From the NCBI GenBank assembly GCA_016935315.1, contig JAFGRD010000116.1, positions 32,882-96,881 of the forward strand: 64,000 bases of DNA, written 5' to 3'. A program made the position numbers and the translations under genes. Below, one piece after another: positions 55,696 to 63,826 of this stretch. Numbering within the stretch: the stretch's first letter is position 1; every line of letters starts with the position of its first letter. The notes under the pieces are model-generated. The model saw only the letters and a program-made list of their open reading frames with translations. It searched no databases and was not told the origin of the DNA. The DNA is from Pirellulales bacterium. Its GTDB lineage: Bacteria > Planctomycetota > Planctomycetia > Pirellulales > Thermoguttaceae.

Positions 55696-57114
55696 ATGAC
55701 CCGGTCTTTCAACCGTCGGAGCTTTTTGAAGAAAACGGCCGCTGTTGCCGGAGCCGCGGGTGCGACCTCGTGGCTCGCGGCGCCGTACGTCCTGGCGGAG
55801 CCCTCGCCGAACTCGAAGCTCAATATCGCCGGCATTGGCGTGGGCGGGCGCGGCGGGGCCCACGTCGAGTCGTCGCTGAGCGAGAACCTCGTGGCCGTCT
55901 GCGACGTGGTGGAAGGCACGCGCCAGGGGGCGGTGCGGCACGCCGAAAACCGCAACCAGGAACGCCACCTCGACCGGCCGCTTCCCAAGGCCTTCGCCGA
56001 TTATCGCAAGATGCTCGACGAGATGCACAAGCAGATCGACGCCGTCTTCGTGGCCACGCCCGATCATCTGCACGCCCCGGCCGCCATGGCGGCCATCAAG
56101 CTCGGCAAGCACGTCTATTGCGAGAAGCCCCTGACCCACAACATCGACGAAGCCCGGCAGTTGATGCTCGCCGCCCGGGAGCACAAGGTCGCCACGCAGA
56201 TGGGCAACCAGGGTCGGGCAGCCCAGGGCTGGCGCCAGTTGGCCGAAGCCGTTTGGGCCGGCGCCATCGGTGACGTTACCGAGGTGCACATCTGGACCGA
56301 CCGCCCGGGCATCCCCTCGCGCTTCTGGTGGCCCCAAGGCGGGACCCGCCCGGCGGGCTCCGATCCCGTGCCCGCCGGACTCGATTGGGACCTCTGGCTC
56401 GGCCCGGCGCCGACGCGGCCCTATCTGCACACCTACCCCGATGGCAAGTTCCAGGGCCGGCCGGTCTACCAGCCGTTCGTCTGGCGCGGCTGGTGGGATT
56501 TCGGCACCGGAGCGTTGGGCGACATCGGTTGCCACGCACTGAGCGGAACCTTCAGCGCGTTGAAGATCGAGTACGCCGCCGCGGTCGAGTTGGTCAAGGA
56601 CTCCGGCGACACGACCGACGAGATGTTCCCCAGCTCGTCGATCATCCGCTACGACATTCCCGCCCGCGGCGAGATGCCGCCCTGCAAGCTGTTCTGGTAC
56701 GACGGCGGCTACTATCCGCCGCGGGACGTGGCCGGAGTGGCCGAGGGCGGCGAATATCCCGGCAACGGCAAGATCGTCGTGGGCACTCAGGGCAAGCTGA
56801 CGGTCGGCGAGGGCGGCATCCGCTTGATGCCCGAAGAGAAGATGAAGGACTTCCAACCGCCCGAGCCGACCATTCCCCGCTGCCAGAGCGATCACTTTGG
56901 CGAATGGGTCGCGGCCTGCAAGGGTGGCCGGCCGGCCTTCTCCAATTTCGACCACGCCGGCCCGCTGACCGAGATGGTGCTGCTGGGCAACCTGGCGGTT
57001 CGTGCCGGCGTGGGCAACAAGGTCGAGTGGGACGGCCCGGCCATGAAAAGCACCAACCGGCCCGAGCTGAACAGCCTGGTCCGTCGCGACTATCGACCAG
57101 GTTGGGAGTTATGA
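55696..57114 (+). CDS. TAT-exported Gfo/Idh/MocA-family oxidoreductase
   Basis: 472 residues. MTRSFNRRSFLKKTAAVAGAAGA is a twin-arginine leader. The Rossmann loop is AGIGVGGRGGAHVESS, and VATPDHLHAPAAMAAIKLGKHVYCEKPLTHN carries the EKP motif. The C-terminal domain is the larger planctomycete type with RPGIPSRFWWPQGG and DIGCHALSG. It probably acts on a sugar-like substrate in the periplasm with a tightly bound dinucleotide. AAGGAG precedes ATG 55696; the frame is open to 55531. It is followed after 45 bases by an FAD oxidoreductase and then a polyferredoxin, suggesting an electron-transfer unit. Confidence 0.92.
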   Translation: MTRSFNRRSFLKKTAAVAGAAGATSWLAAPYVLAEPSPNSKLNIAGIGVGGRGGAHVESSLSENLVAVCDVVEGTRQGAVRHAENRNQERHLDRPLPKAFADYRKMLDEMHKQIDAVFVATPDHLHAPAAMAAIKLGKHVYCEKPLTHNIDEARQLMLAAREHKVATQMGNQGRAAQGWRQLAEAVWAGAIGDVTEVHIWTDRPGIPSRFWWPQGGTRPAGSDPVPAGLDWDLWLGPAPTRPYLHTYPDGKFQGRPVYQPFVWRGWWDFGTGALGDIGCHALSGTFSALKIEYAAAVELVKDSGDTTDEMFPSSSIIRYDIPARGEMPPCKLFWYDGGYYPPRDVAGVAEGGEYPGNGKIVVGTQGKLTVGEGGIRLMPEEKMKDFQPPEPTIPRCQSDHFGEWVAACKGGRPAFSNFDHAGPLTEMVLLGNLAVRAGVGNKVEWDGPAMKSTNRPELNSLVRRDYRPGWEL

Positions 57115-57122
57115 GTCCCGCG

Positions 57123-57147
57123 ACTCGCAACAGAGCAAGTTCGACAT
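57123..57147 (+). repeat. Dispersed 25-nt motif, copy before the FAD oxidoreductase gene
   Basis: ACTCGCAACAGAGC followed by AAGTTCGACAT, immediately after the Gfo/Idh/MocA stop and 12 bases before the next ATG. A small stem GAGTC-CCGC-GACTC at 57113-57126 overlaps its start. Confidence 0.5.
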
Positions 57148-57159
57148 AGGAGAAACCCA

Positions 57160-58515
57160 ATGGACGATTCCCTCAATCGACGCGATTGGCTGCGGACCCT
57201 GGGGGCCTCGGGCCTGGCGGCCGGGCTGGGGGCGTGGCACGCCGGCCATGCCGCGGCGCAGGAAAGCGGCTTCCAAAGCTCCGTGATCGACCAGCACGAG
57301 GTGCAGCCCAACCGCGCCTGTCCGTCGCTGACCGACGGCAAAGTCATTCAGCCGCGCCGGGAGCTGCCTGTCGTGCACCAGACCGACGTGCTGGTCGTCG
57401 GCGGCGGACCCGCCGGGGTCTGTGCCGCGATCGCCGCGCGGCGGGCGGGGGTCGACGTCACCCTGGTCGAACGCTACGGCCATTTCGGCGGCTTGTGGTC
57501 CGGCGGGCTCGTGCTGGTGATCCTCGGCCACATCGTCAAGGGAGGCAAGCAGGTTTGCCAGGGGATCGGCGAGGAGATGATGCGCCGCCTCGACAAGCTC
57601 GACGGCGCCATCATCGACCGCCGGCCGGGTGCCAACCCGACCGTCGATGCCGAAGCCGTGAAATACCTGATGGTCGAGATGATCGAAGAGGTCCAGGCCA
57701 AGGTCTTCCTGCACTGCTGGGGCGTCGACGCCATCGTCAACGGGAACACGGTCCACGGGGCCGTGTTCGAGAGCAAGTCGGGGCGCCAGGCCATCCTGGC
57801 CAAGACGGTGGTCGACGCCACCGGCGACGGCGATCTGTTCGCCGCGGCCGGCGCCGAGTACGAACGGCGATCGCACAACATCGGGCTCGTCTCCCGCATC
57901 GGCAACCTGGACCGGGTCGATCGCGCGCGGGCCGAGGGGAGTCCGAAGCCGAGGAATCTGGGGGGCCGCACGCCGGTGCCCGGCGTCAACTGGGTCAACA
58001 TGCACGGCCCGGAGGTCGACGGACTGGACGTCGAGACGCTCACGCGCCTGGAGTTGAACCATCGCAAGTTCATCTGGAAGAACATGCAGAAAGTCCGCCG
58101 GACGCCCGGCTACGAGAAGGTCTATCTCATGGAGACCGCGCCGCAGTTGGGCGTGCGGATCACGCGCGTGCTCAACGGGCTGCAGCGCGTCACGCTCGAC
58201 GACCTCAAGGCCGCCACGACGTTCGCCGACGTGATCGGCGTCGGCGGGGCGTCCAACGGCCAGCACGGCGAGTGGCAGATTCCCTACGGCGCCTTGGTGC
58301 CCGAAAAAACCGACAACCTGCTCGCCGCCGGCCGGTGCATCAGCGCCGAAATCCGCATGGCGGACCTGGTGCGGCTGATTCCCAACTGCTTCGTCACGGG
58401 CCATGCCGCCGGCGTGGCCGCCGCCGTGGCCGTCGCCGACGGCTGCCGACCCCGCGACGTGGACGTGAAGAAGGTGCAGCGGGTCCTCCAAGAGCAGGAG
58501 GCGTATCTGGGTTGA
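57160..58515 (+). CDS. Exported FAD-dependent oxidoreductase (FAD_oxidored family)
   Basis: 451 residues. MDDSLNRRDWLRTLGASGLAAGLGA is a TAT-like leader (NRRDWLR). The FAD loop is VLVVGGGPAGVCAAIAARRAG, followed by LVERYGHFGGLWSGGLV, VVDATGDGDLFAAAGAEYE and the C-terminal NLLAAGRCISAEIRMADLVRLIPNC, all typical of PF12831 proteins. These oxidise unknown substrates, and many sit beside sugar-processing genes in planctomycetes. GGAG lies 8 bases before the ATG. It lies between a Gfo/Idh/MocA gene and a membrane polyferredoxin, which could receive its electrons; that link is inference. Confidence 0.9.
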   Translation: MDDSLNRRDWLRTLGASGLAAGLGAWHAGHAAAQESGFQSSVIDQHEVQPNRACPSLTDGKVIQPRRELPVVHQTDVLVVGGGPAGVCAAIAARRAGVDVTLVERYGHFGGLWSGGLVLVILGHIVKGGKQVCQGIGEEMMRRLDKLDGAIIDRRPGANPTVDAEAVKYLMVEMIEEVQAKVFLHCWGVDAIVNGNTVHGAVFESKSGRQAILAKTVVDATGDGDLFAAAGAEYERRSHNIGLVSRIGNLDRVDRARAEGSPKPRNLGGRTPVPGVNWVNMHGPEVDGLDVETLTRLELNHRKFIWKNMQKVRRTPGYEKVYLMETAPQLGVRITRVLNGLQRVTLDDLKAATTFADVIGVGGASNGQHGEWQIPYGALVPEKTDNLLAAGRCISAEIRMADLVRLIPNCFVTGHAAGVAAAVAVADGCRPRDVDVKKVQRVLQEQEAYLG

Positions 58516-58543
58516 GAGAATCCGCGTCCTTCCTCGTTCACGG

Positions 58544-58560
58544 ATGCCCAACTTGTTCTT
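58544..58560 (-). repeat. Dispersed 25-nt motif, minus-strand copy
   Basis: The minus strand reads AAGAACAAGTTGGGCAT, close to the consensus. It lies in the 65-base gap between the FAD oxidoreductase and polyferredoxin genes. Confidence 0.55.
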
Positions 58561-58580
58561 TGACCAGTCGCGGCCGTCCG

Positions 58581-59786
58581 ATGGCCGGGACCCCGTCGAA
58601 ACGACGCCGGTTGGCTCGGCGGCTGATCCGGGTGCTGGTCTTCGTTGCGGCGGTCCTGGTTCTGTTGCCGCAAGCGGAAAGCTGGCAACTGGCCGTGGTG
58701 GTTCCCGCGGCCAGTCCGCTGGTGGCCGTCGCCTCGGTGCTCGCCACGCGCACGTTGCCGTGGACGGCCTGCCTGGGCCTGGCCGTCGGCGCGATCGGCC
58801 TGCTGCGGCGTCGCTGGTTCTGCCGCTGGGCGTGCCCGGTCGGGCTGCTGGCCGACGGCGCCACGCGGATCGGCCTTCGCCTCGGGCGGCGATGCCCCCA
58901 CACACCGCCGCTGGGCCAATGGATCGCGCTGGCCATCATCGGCGGCGCGTGCCTCGGCTATCCGGTCCTCCTCTGGCTCGATCCGTTGGCGCTGTTTAGC
59001 GGCCCCTTCAGCCTGTTGGACGCCGCGCCGGCGAAGGCTGCTTGGTGGTCGGCCGCGGCCATCGCCGCCGTGCTGCTGCTGGGCACGCTCTGGCCCGGCT
59101 CCTGGTGCCTCCGCGTCTGCCCGCTGGGGGCAACACAGGACCTCCTGCACCGCTTCTGCCGATGGCTGCGGCGGACGTCGGCCCGATCGGCCGCCCGGCC
59201 GGTCTCGCGCCAAGTCGACCGCGGCCTGCCACGGCGACTGGTCCTGGGCACGCTGATCGGGATCGGCTGGGCGGCTGCCGTGCGGGCGGTTCACGCCCGG
59301 GCCGCTCCCTGCCTGCGGCCTCCCGGCGCGTTGGACGAGACGCAGTTCGTCGGTTTGTGCATTCGGTGCGGCAATTGTCTGCGGGCATGCCCCGCGGAGA
59401 TCATCGAGCCCGATCGCGGCCAACAGGGGCTGGCCGGCCTGCTGGCCCCGGTCGTCGAGTTTCGCGAAGACTACTGCCGCGAGGACTGCACACGTTGTGC
59501 CGAGGCGTGTCCCAGCGGGGCCTTGACGCCGTTTGGCCTGGAAGACAAGGCCCGCGTGGCAATCGGTCTGGCACGGGTGGATATGGACGTCTGCCTGTTG
59601 GGCGAGGCTCGTGAATGCTCGGCTTGCCGCAACTATTGCCCCTACGAGGCGATCGCCTACGTCTGGGACGAAGTGCAGTACACGCTGACGCCGCGGGTCA
59701 ACGCGGAGCGCTGCCCCGGCTGCGGGGCCTGCGAAGTGGCTTGCCCGACCACGCCCACCAAGGCGATCCGGGTCCATCCTTGCTGA
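58581..59786 (+). CDS. Membrane polyferredoxin, NapH/NapG-like fusion
   Basis: 401 residues. The N-terminal half has about five to six membrane segments and two CxxxCP motifs (FCRWACPVG and CLRVCPLG), as in NapH. The second half has four cysteine clusters of the ferredoxin type: CIRCGNCLRACP, CREDCTRCAEACP, CSACRNYCPY and CPGCGACEVACP, as in NapG/MauM. It thus joins a membrane quinol-linked part with an iron-sulfur relay in one chain. It should pass electrons between the quinone pool and a periplasmic partner; the FAD protein encoded 65 bases upstream is the best candidate. ATG 58581 is the first ATG after the FAD gene in this frame. Confidence 0.88.
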   Translation: MAGTPSKRRRLARRLIRVLVFVAAVLVLLPQAESWQLAVVVPAASPLVAVASVLATRTLPWTACLGLAVGAIGLLRRRWFCRWACPVGLLADGATRIGLRLGRRCPHTPPLGQWIALAIIGGACLGYPVLLWLDPLALFSGPFSLLDAAPAKAAWWSAAAIAAVLLLGTLWPGSWCLRVCPLGATQDLLHRFCRWLRRTSARSAARPVSRQVDRGLPRRLVLGTLIGIGWAAAVRAVHARAAPCLRPPGALDETQFVGLCIRCGNCLRACPAEIIEPDRGQQGLAGLLAPVVEFREDYCREDCTRCAEACPSGALTPFGLEDKARVAIGLARVDMDVCLLGEARECSACRNYCPYEAIAYVWDEVQYTLTPRVNAERCPGCGACEVACPTTPTKAIRVHPC

Positions 59787-59825
59787 CGCGGTGGCCGCGG
59801 CGGTCCATTCCCGAAGAAGCGGCGG

Positions 59826-60053
59826 TCAATCACTGAAGAACTGGTCGAGCGTTTCGATCACGTGCGTTCCCAGGTAGGCGTCGCAACACAGGATCGCGAT
59901 CACCACGAAAACGGCGAGCACCCAAACGCCCGCGTAGCTCCTGCCCCACGGCTCCGGGGCCGGAATCGGCGCGGAGCAGTAGGGACAAATCTCGCTGCCG
60001 CTCAAGACCCGGCACTCGCACTCGGGACATTCGATCACGTCGCCGTATCCCAT
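59826..60053 (-). CDS. Small zinc-ribbon membrane protein
   Basis: 75 residues. ECPECECRVLSGSEICPYC has two CxxC pairs forming a zinc ribbon (about 10-28), followed by a single TM helix (YAGVWVLAVFVVIAILCCDAYLG). The zinc part should be cytoplasmic. I know of no function for this layout. ATG 60053 is chosen because the frame upstream (open to 60275) runs through a dispersed non-coding repeat. It converges on the polyferredoxin gene. Confidence 0.7.
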   Translation of the reverse strand: MGYGDVIECPECECRVLSGSEICPYCSAPIPAPEPWGRSYAGVWVLAVFVVIAILCCDAYLGTHVIETLDQFFSD

Positions 60054-60068
60054 GGACTCAGTTTCGTC

Positions 60069-60213
60069 CTGCACTTTCTGAAAAACGGCACTTAGGCCTG
60101 CCAATGGGGAGAAAGGCGGCGTAGCCGCGTTTCCCTCGATTTCGACTTCGCAACGCTGCATGCCCTGCCATCGGACCCGTGATTTCTCGACAACCCGCCG
60201 GCACGGCCTGACG
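60069..60213 (+). repeat. Dispersed ~145-bp repeat, copy 2
   Basis: Matches 24617-24764 block for block: CTGCACTTTCTGAAAAACGG, CACTTAGGCCT, GCCGCGTTTCCCTC, GCATGCCCTGCCATCGGACC, and AACCCGCCGGCACGGCCTGAC. A GCGGC-GTA-GCCGC stem lies in the middle of this copy. Confidence 0.9.
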
Positions 60214-60284
60214 CGGAGAAGCGAAGGAAGACAAGCGGAGAGACCCGGGCGAAGGGGCCGAATCAAGCATAGCATGCAGCCCGG

Positions 60285-60322
60285 CCAACAAAGAAGAACC
60301 CCCGGCCTGCACGACCGGGGGT
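60285..60322 (-). terminator. Intrinsic terminator of the PEP-CTERM gene
   Basis: On the minus strand ACCCCCGG pairs with CCGGGGGT (60322-60315 with 60305-60298, nine-base loop), followed by TTCTTCTTTGTT. It lies 32 bases after the stop codon at 60354. Confidence 0.75.
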
Positions 60323-60353
60323 CGGTTTGTCAGAATGGCGGATGGCGTCTCTT

Positions 60354-61049
60354 CTATCGGCGGCGCCAGGCCCAAATGGCCGCGCCGACCAGCCCGAAAC
60401 CGAGCAGGGCCAACGTCGAGGGCTCCGGCACGCAGACCGTCTTGATGACGATCTCCGAGATGTTGGTGCTCTCGGCGAACTCGAAGATGATCGTCTCCCG
60501 CGCCGGATTCGGCCGGATCTCCAGCAGGCCGTTGTACGTGTACCAGTTGTCGTACGGGTGCTGGATCTGGGGATACGGCGACGGCAAGGACGCGCCTGTC
60601 GGATTCGTCAGCGGCGGGCTGCCCGTCGGCGTGGGCGACTTGTCGGACGTTACCTGCCAGAAAATCAACTTCTTCAGATTGTCGTCAGGGTTGTTCTCGA
60701 TCGTGATCTGGACCCGCCCGTAGGTCCCCGGGCCATCGGCGTCGATGTGCACGGTTGGAATCACGCCCTGGTTGGGGCCGGGAATCTCCTCGACCGTCAC
60801 GGGATCCAGGAACGTCACCATCGGCGGCCAGCCGTACGGGTTCTCGCCCCACGTGGCCGGAATCTCCGTGCCCGCAGGCAGTGACAAGGGCAAGTCCGCG
60901 CCGGCCGGCACCGCGACTTCCCAACCTTGGACGGTCTGATTGGGCAGGCTGAGATCCCAGGGCGGATCCCAGATGTCTTCGGCCGTGGCACTGGCGCCGC
61001 AGACCACAACACACGCCAGGACCACCAGCGTTTTTACAAGATGCTTCAT
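60354..61049 (-). CDS. Exported PEP-CTERM protein
   Basis: 231 residues. A signal peptide (HLVKTLVVLACVVVCGASATAED) is followed by a beta-rich body (GRVQITIENNPDDNLKKLIFWQV, ETIIFEFAESTNISEIVIKTV) and the C-terminal sorting signal VPEPSTLALLGFGLVGAAIWAWRRR: the PEP motif, one hydrophobic helix and a basic tail. In other bacteria this signal is cut by an exosortase and the protein reaches the cell surface. No exosortase gene lies in the window. The gene has its own promoter-like and terminator sequences, so it is a single transcription unit. Confidence 0.92.
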   Translation of the reverse strand: MKHLVKTLVVLACVVVCGASATAEDIWDPPWDLSLPNQTVQGWEVAVPAGADLPLSLPAGTEIPATWGENPYGWPPMVTFLDPVTVEEIPGPNQGVIPTVHIDADGPGTYGRVQITIENNPDDNLKKLIFWQVTSDKSPTPTGSPPLTNPTGASLPSPYPQIQHPYDNWYTYNGLLEIRPNPARETIIFEFAESTNISEIVIKTVCVPEPSTLALLGFGLVGAAIWAWRRR

Positions 61050-61161
61050 GATGCGTTGCTCCAACGAATGCGAAAAGGAGTGTGCGAAACGCGAATAGGG
61101 CCTGTCGCCGCCTCGGCTCTCCCGGTTCAATCCGGGCGACCCACCCAGGCGTCAGAACCCT

Positions 61162-61189
61162 ATTGTAATAAAAGTCGCCTGGACTGCAA
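61162..61189 (-). promoter_or_regulatory. Sigma-70-like promoter for the PEP-CTERM gene
   Basis: Minus strand TTGCAG (61189-61184), a 16-base spacer, then TACAAT (61167-61162). It lies in a locally AT-rich stretch about 110 bases before ATG 61049. Confidence 0.55.
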
Positions 61190-61884
61190 GTATTTTCTTG
61201 CCATCCAAAAGAATAATCCCTACCTCGTTTGCTGTCAGGCACTTGCGTCATTCATCCTGCTTGGGCCCCAGCGGGGCATTCCGTCTCTTCCTCGTCCGTT
61301 TTGATACCTCGTCCGTTTTGATACCACAGAGGCCGACAAACACCATGCACGCTCGCCCGAAGCTGTTCAGACCCGTCCTGTGGGAGGAACCGACCCACGA
61401 CGGCGCGAGAAACCGGAGCCGCGACCGTTAGGAAGCGTGGTGTGGCAGTACCGGATCGAACTTGCCGGGCTGCTCTCCGACTGTCAATCATCCTCCGGCC
61501 AGAATCGGCATGCTCAATCAAGTCGGCCTTCGTGCCGCGACCGTCCGCCGACCCAGCGTGCTCCGGCGGTCCCTTCCCGCCCGACAATCCGGTATACTAG
61601 CGAACGTGCAATCGACCGCCGGAATTCCAACCGTTCTGATACACGCAGATGCCATGATTCCAGGCAACAAAACGCGGCTCGACGACCGGACCACGCCCCG
61701 GCATTCGGCAAAGACTCAACGCCGCGCGGCGTGTGGTGCGGCATGCGGCGCGGCGGAGTCGGTAGTTCTCCGAATCGTGCGAACGTCAAACAGCGATGGC
61801 ACATCAAGGAGTTTCGACACCGCTTGAGGTGCCGATTTTCCCAACCACCCGGTTACACGGAACGCGACACGAAAGGAAGGGAGA
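61190..61884. other. About 700-base region without a recognisable gene
   Basis: Base composition is less GC-rich than in the genes and no frame resembles a known family. It holds a perfect 17-bp tandem duplication, CTCGTCCGTTTTGATAC, at 61291-61307 and 61308-61324. It is probably a decayed or accessory stretch plus the promoter of the VOC gene. Confidence 0.5.
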
Positions 61885-62325
61885 ATGGAGCCGCGAATCA
61901 GCGTAGTGACGCTTGGCGTTGCCGATTTAGATCGATCCTACCGTTTCTACAAAGACGGTCTTGGGCTTCCGACGAAGATGAAGCCCGATGGGGGCATTGT
62001 GGTCTTTGCCACCACCGGGACACGCTTGTCCCTCTACTCGTACCAGAAGCTTGCCGAAGACATCGGCATCGAGGCTCCGGAACACGCCGGCCCGGAGATC
62101 GAGTTTCGCGGGATCACGCTTGCGCACACGGTCCGCAACAAGAATGACGTGCAGAGACTGCTCCACGCCGCCGAGCGAGCTGGCGGCAAGATCGTGAAGC
62201 AGGCCCAAGACGTCTTTTGGGGTGGGCACGGCGGCTACTTCTCGGACCCTGACGGCCATGTGTGGGAGGTCAACTACTCAGACGCGTTCACGTTCAATCC
62301 GGACGGGAGTCTTGCGATCGAATAA
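61885..62325 (+). CDS. VOC-family (glyoxalase/bleomycin resistance-like) protein
   Basis: 146 residues. ISVVTLGVADLDRSYRFYKDGLG and GGHGGYFSDPDGHVWEVNYSDAF are the two half-motifs of the vicinal oxygen chelate fold; the terminal Glu of HVWEV is a usual metal ligand. Such proteins bind a metal and act as lyases, dioxygenases or resistance proteins; which one cannot be told here. AAGGAAGGGAG lies just before the ATG. It is flanked by non-coding DNA on both sides. Confidence 0.88.
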   Translation: MEPRISVVTLGVADLDRSYRFYKDGLGLPTKMKPDGGIVVFATTGTRLSLYSYQKLAEDIGIEAPEHAGPEIEFRGITLAHTVRNKNDVQRLLHAAERAGGKIVKQAQDVFWGGHGGYFSDPDGHVWEVNYSDAFTFNPDGSLAIE

Positions 62326-62460
62326 CCCGCATTCTCCCTGGGTGTTCGCAACGACGCAATTGCGATAGCCCAGGACTGCCGGAACGGGTCATCCTCGTTG
62401 ATCCGCCAGGCGCAGCCGACCAACTCCTCCCGGGTCCCACTGGTCGTCACGGATCGTGCG

Positions 62461-62688
62461 CTAGGCCATGACATCGAACGTCGCTGATGGAAAAGGTGTT
62501 GTCAAGCGACGGGCTGCGTCGCCCGAACCCTCCCTGGCCTGGCGGCCCCCGATAGACAAGCGATCGCGGCCACCCGCGGTGACGAAGCCTTTGGCCAGGG
62601 CGACCGAGCCGTGCTCCTCGTAGCCGGCCGTGTCGTCGTATTCGGCGAGGATCTCGGACCAGGTCGAGCTGCTCGATAGGGTTGCCAT
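62461..62688 (-). CDS. Small unknown protein, possibly truncated
   Basis: 75 residues beginning MATLSSSSTWSEILAEYDDTAGYEEHG. The first 38 residues look like a real protein start, and I have the impression of similar N termini (TL-SSTW--V-A-YDD-A-YEE) in small planctomycete or phage-related proteins. After SVALAKGFVTAG the sequence turns low in complexity and Arg/Gly-rich, which may mean a frameshift or loss of the original C terminus. No function can be given. It lies 42 bases downstream of a long palindrome. Confidence 0.5.
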   Translation of the reverse strand: MATLSSSSTWSEILAEYDDTAGYEEHGSVALAKGFVTAGGRDRLSIGGRQAREGSGDAARRLTTPFPSATFDVMA

Positions 62689-62729
62689 GCGGGCGAGAAT
62701 AACCGACGGGCGAGCGGCAAGAACGAGGC

Positions 62730-62773
62730 CTATGGGGGGTTTTGCCCGCTAGCGGGCAAATACCCCCATAGGT
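62730..62773. repeat. Long near-perfect palindrome
   Basis: The arm CCTATGGGGGGTTTTGCCCGC pairs with the arm at 62753-62773, 19 of 21 positions, around a TA centre. It lies between the end of the TIR gene and the small gene at 62461. It could form a very stable hairpin or cruciform, end transcription in both directions, or mark a mobile-element end. Confidence 0.85.
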
Positions 62774-62819
62774 GGCTGGCGATCAGACCAGGGCGATCAG
62801 AACCCCGGCGGCGGCCGCG

Positions 62820-63623
62820 TCATCGTCGAAAAAGGGAGGGATAGCGGGCTTGCACGTTCTCGAATAGCTTGACACGCACGTCTAACTCGCCGAGGATGTT
62901 TTGCCCACGACAGGCCAGCTGGAAATCCTCGGACCTACCGTGGCATATGCGAAGCCATTCCTGATACTCCTTGAGGTCGTACAATGCGGAACGATACTCC
63001 TGCGCAAACCTACTCAGAATCTCACGAGCAGGCATCCCCGCTGCCTCGGCCCGAGCGGGTTCTCGCGCAATCGCCCGAACACTGCTCAAAATCTCGTTGA
63101 GCTTCTCGTCGCTGCTGGGCAACTCGGCAGGAGTCTCGGAGTCCGGGGGGAGTTGAGCTAGCTGACCTTTCAGGTCCGGCCAGAACTTCTCGAAGACTCG
63201 CTCCAGACTCTCGTCGGGAATAGACTCGTCCAGCAACGCTTCATTGAGCCCCTGAATAATCTCATAAGTTCCTTCTTTGTTGGCCTCGGTCGCCTGGAAC
63301 TGTGTCAACGGGCCGGCGGGGAGGTCGGCGACCTTCATCCCCAACAGATAGGGGCAGACGTAGGTCTTGTCAATCGTTTTGGCCAGGGCCCCGGCCTCAA
63401 AGAGCAACCACGGGGCGTTACAGTTGGACCTGGTGACCACGAGGATCCCGACCTTCGTCTGCTTAAGCTGCTCTTGGAGGTCGTTCCCCCAGCGTGCTCC
63501 AGGGGGAATGTCCTTTTTGGACATCCAGGGCTCTATCGCCTGGATGACACACGGCAGCCAATCGCGCAGGGCGACGGCGACCGCGCGACTCTGTTCACCC
63601 GACCAACTGAGAAAGACTTTCAT
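62820..63623 (-). CDS. TIR-domain protein
   Basis: 267 residues. The first ~120 form a bacterial TIR domain: MKVFLSWSGEQSRAVAVALRDWLP, then EPWMSKKDIPPGARWGNDLQEQL and GILVVTRSNCNAPWLLFEAGALAK, with E76 in FEAGAL at the position of the NAD-cleaving glutamate. The C-terminal half is helical and charged (YRSALYDLKEYQEWLRICHG...) and may sense or bind a partner. Bacterial TIR proteins are often NADases in antiphage defence (e.g. Thoeris). No partner gene such as a SIR2-TIR or SLOG protein lies in the window. ATG 63623 gives the family's N terminus; the frame extends to 63656. Confidence 0.85.
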   Translation of the reverse strand: MKVFLSWSGEQSRAVAVALRDWLPCVIQAIEPWMSKKDIPPGARWGNDLQEQLKQTKVGILVVTRSNCNAPWLLFEAGALAKTIDKTYVCPYLLGMKVADLPAGPLTQFQATEANKEGTYEIIQGLNEALLDESIPDESLERVFEKFWPDLKGQLAQLPPDSETPAELPSSDEKLNEILSSVRAIAREPARAEAAGMPAREILSRFAQEYRSALYDLKEYQEWLRICHGRSEDFQLACRGQNILGELDVRVKLFENVQARYPSLFRR

Positions 63624-63826
63624 GGCAGACTCCACAAGACGGGCAGCGGGGGACAACTACCCAATCTATCACGGCCGGTGTCAACTATCAACACGCAACG
63701 GCCAGAGCGACCGGACGGATTGCCGACAAAGGGGATCCGGTTGGCCGGTCATAACTTGCACACTGGCAGCTTGTTGCGGAATGCACGGCAGACGCGGGTG
63801 GCACGTCCCTGAAAGAACCCTTGGTG

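Noticed and set aside
57186..58580. In-frame upstream extension of the polyferredoxin gene through the FAD gene
   Set aside because: The frame is open by chance. Polyferredoxin similarity begins after 58581, where an ATG is available.
57109..58905. A 598-codon frame on the minus strand opposite the FAD oxidoreductase
   Set aside because: It is a composition-driven shadow; the plus-strand gene has clear FAD motifs and a ribosome site.
60054..60275. Longer N terminus for the zinc-ribbon protein
   Set aside because: It is read through the ~145-bp dispersed repeat, whose two copies differ by frame-breaking indels.
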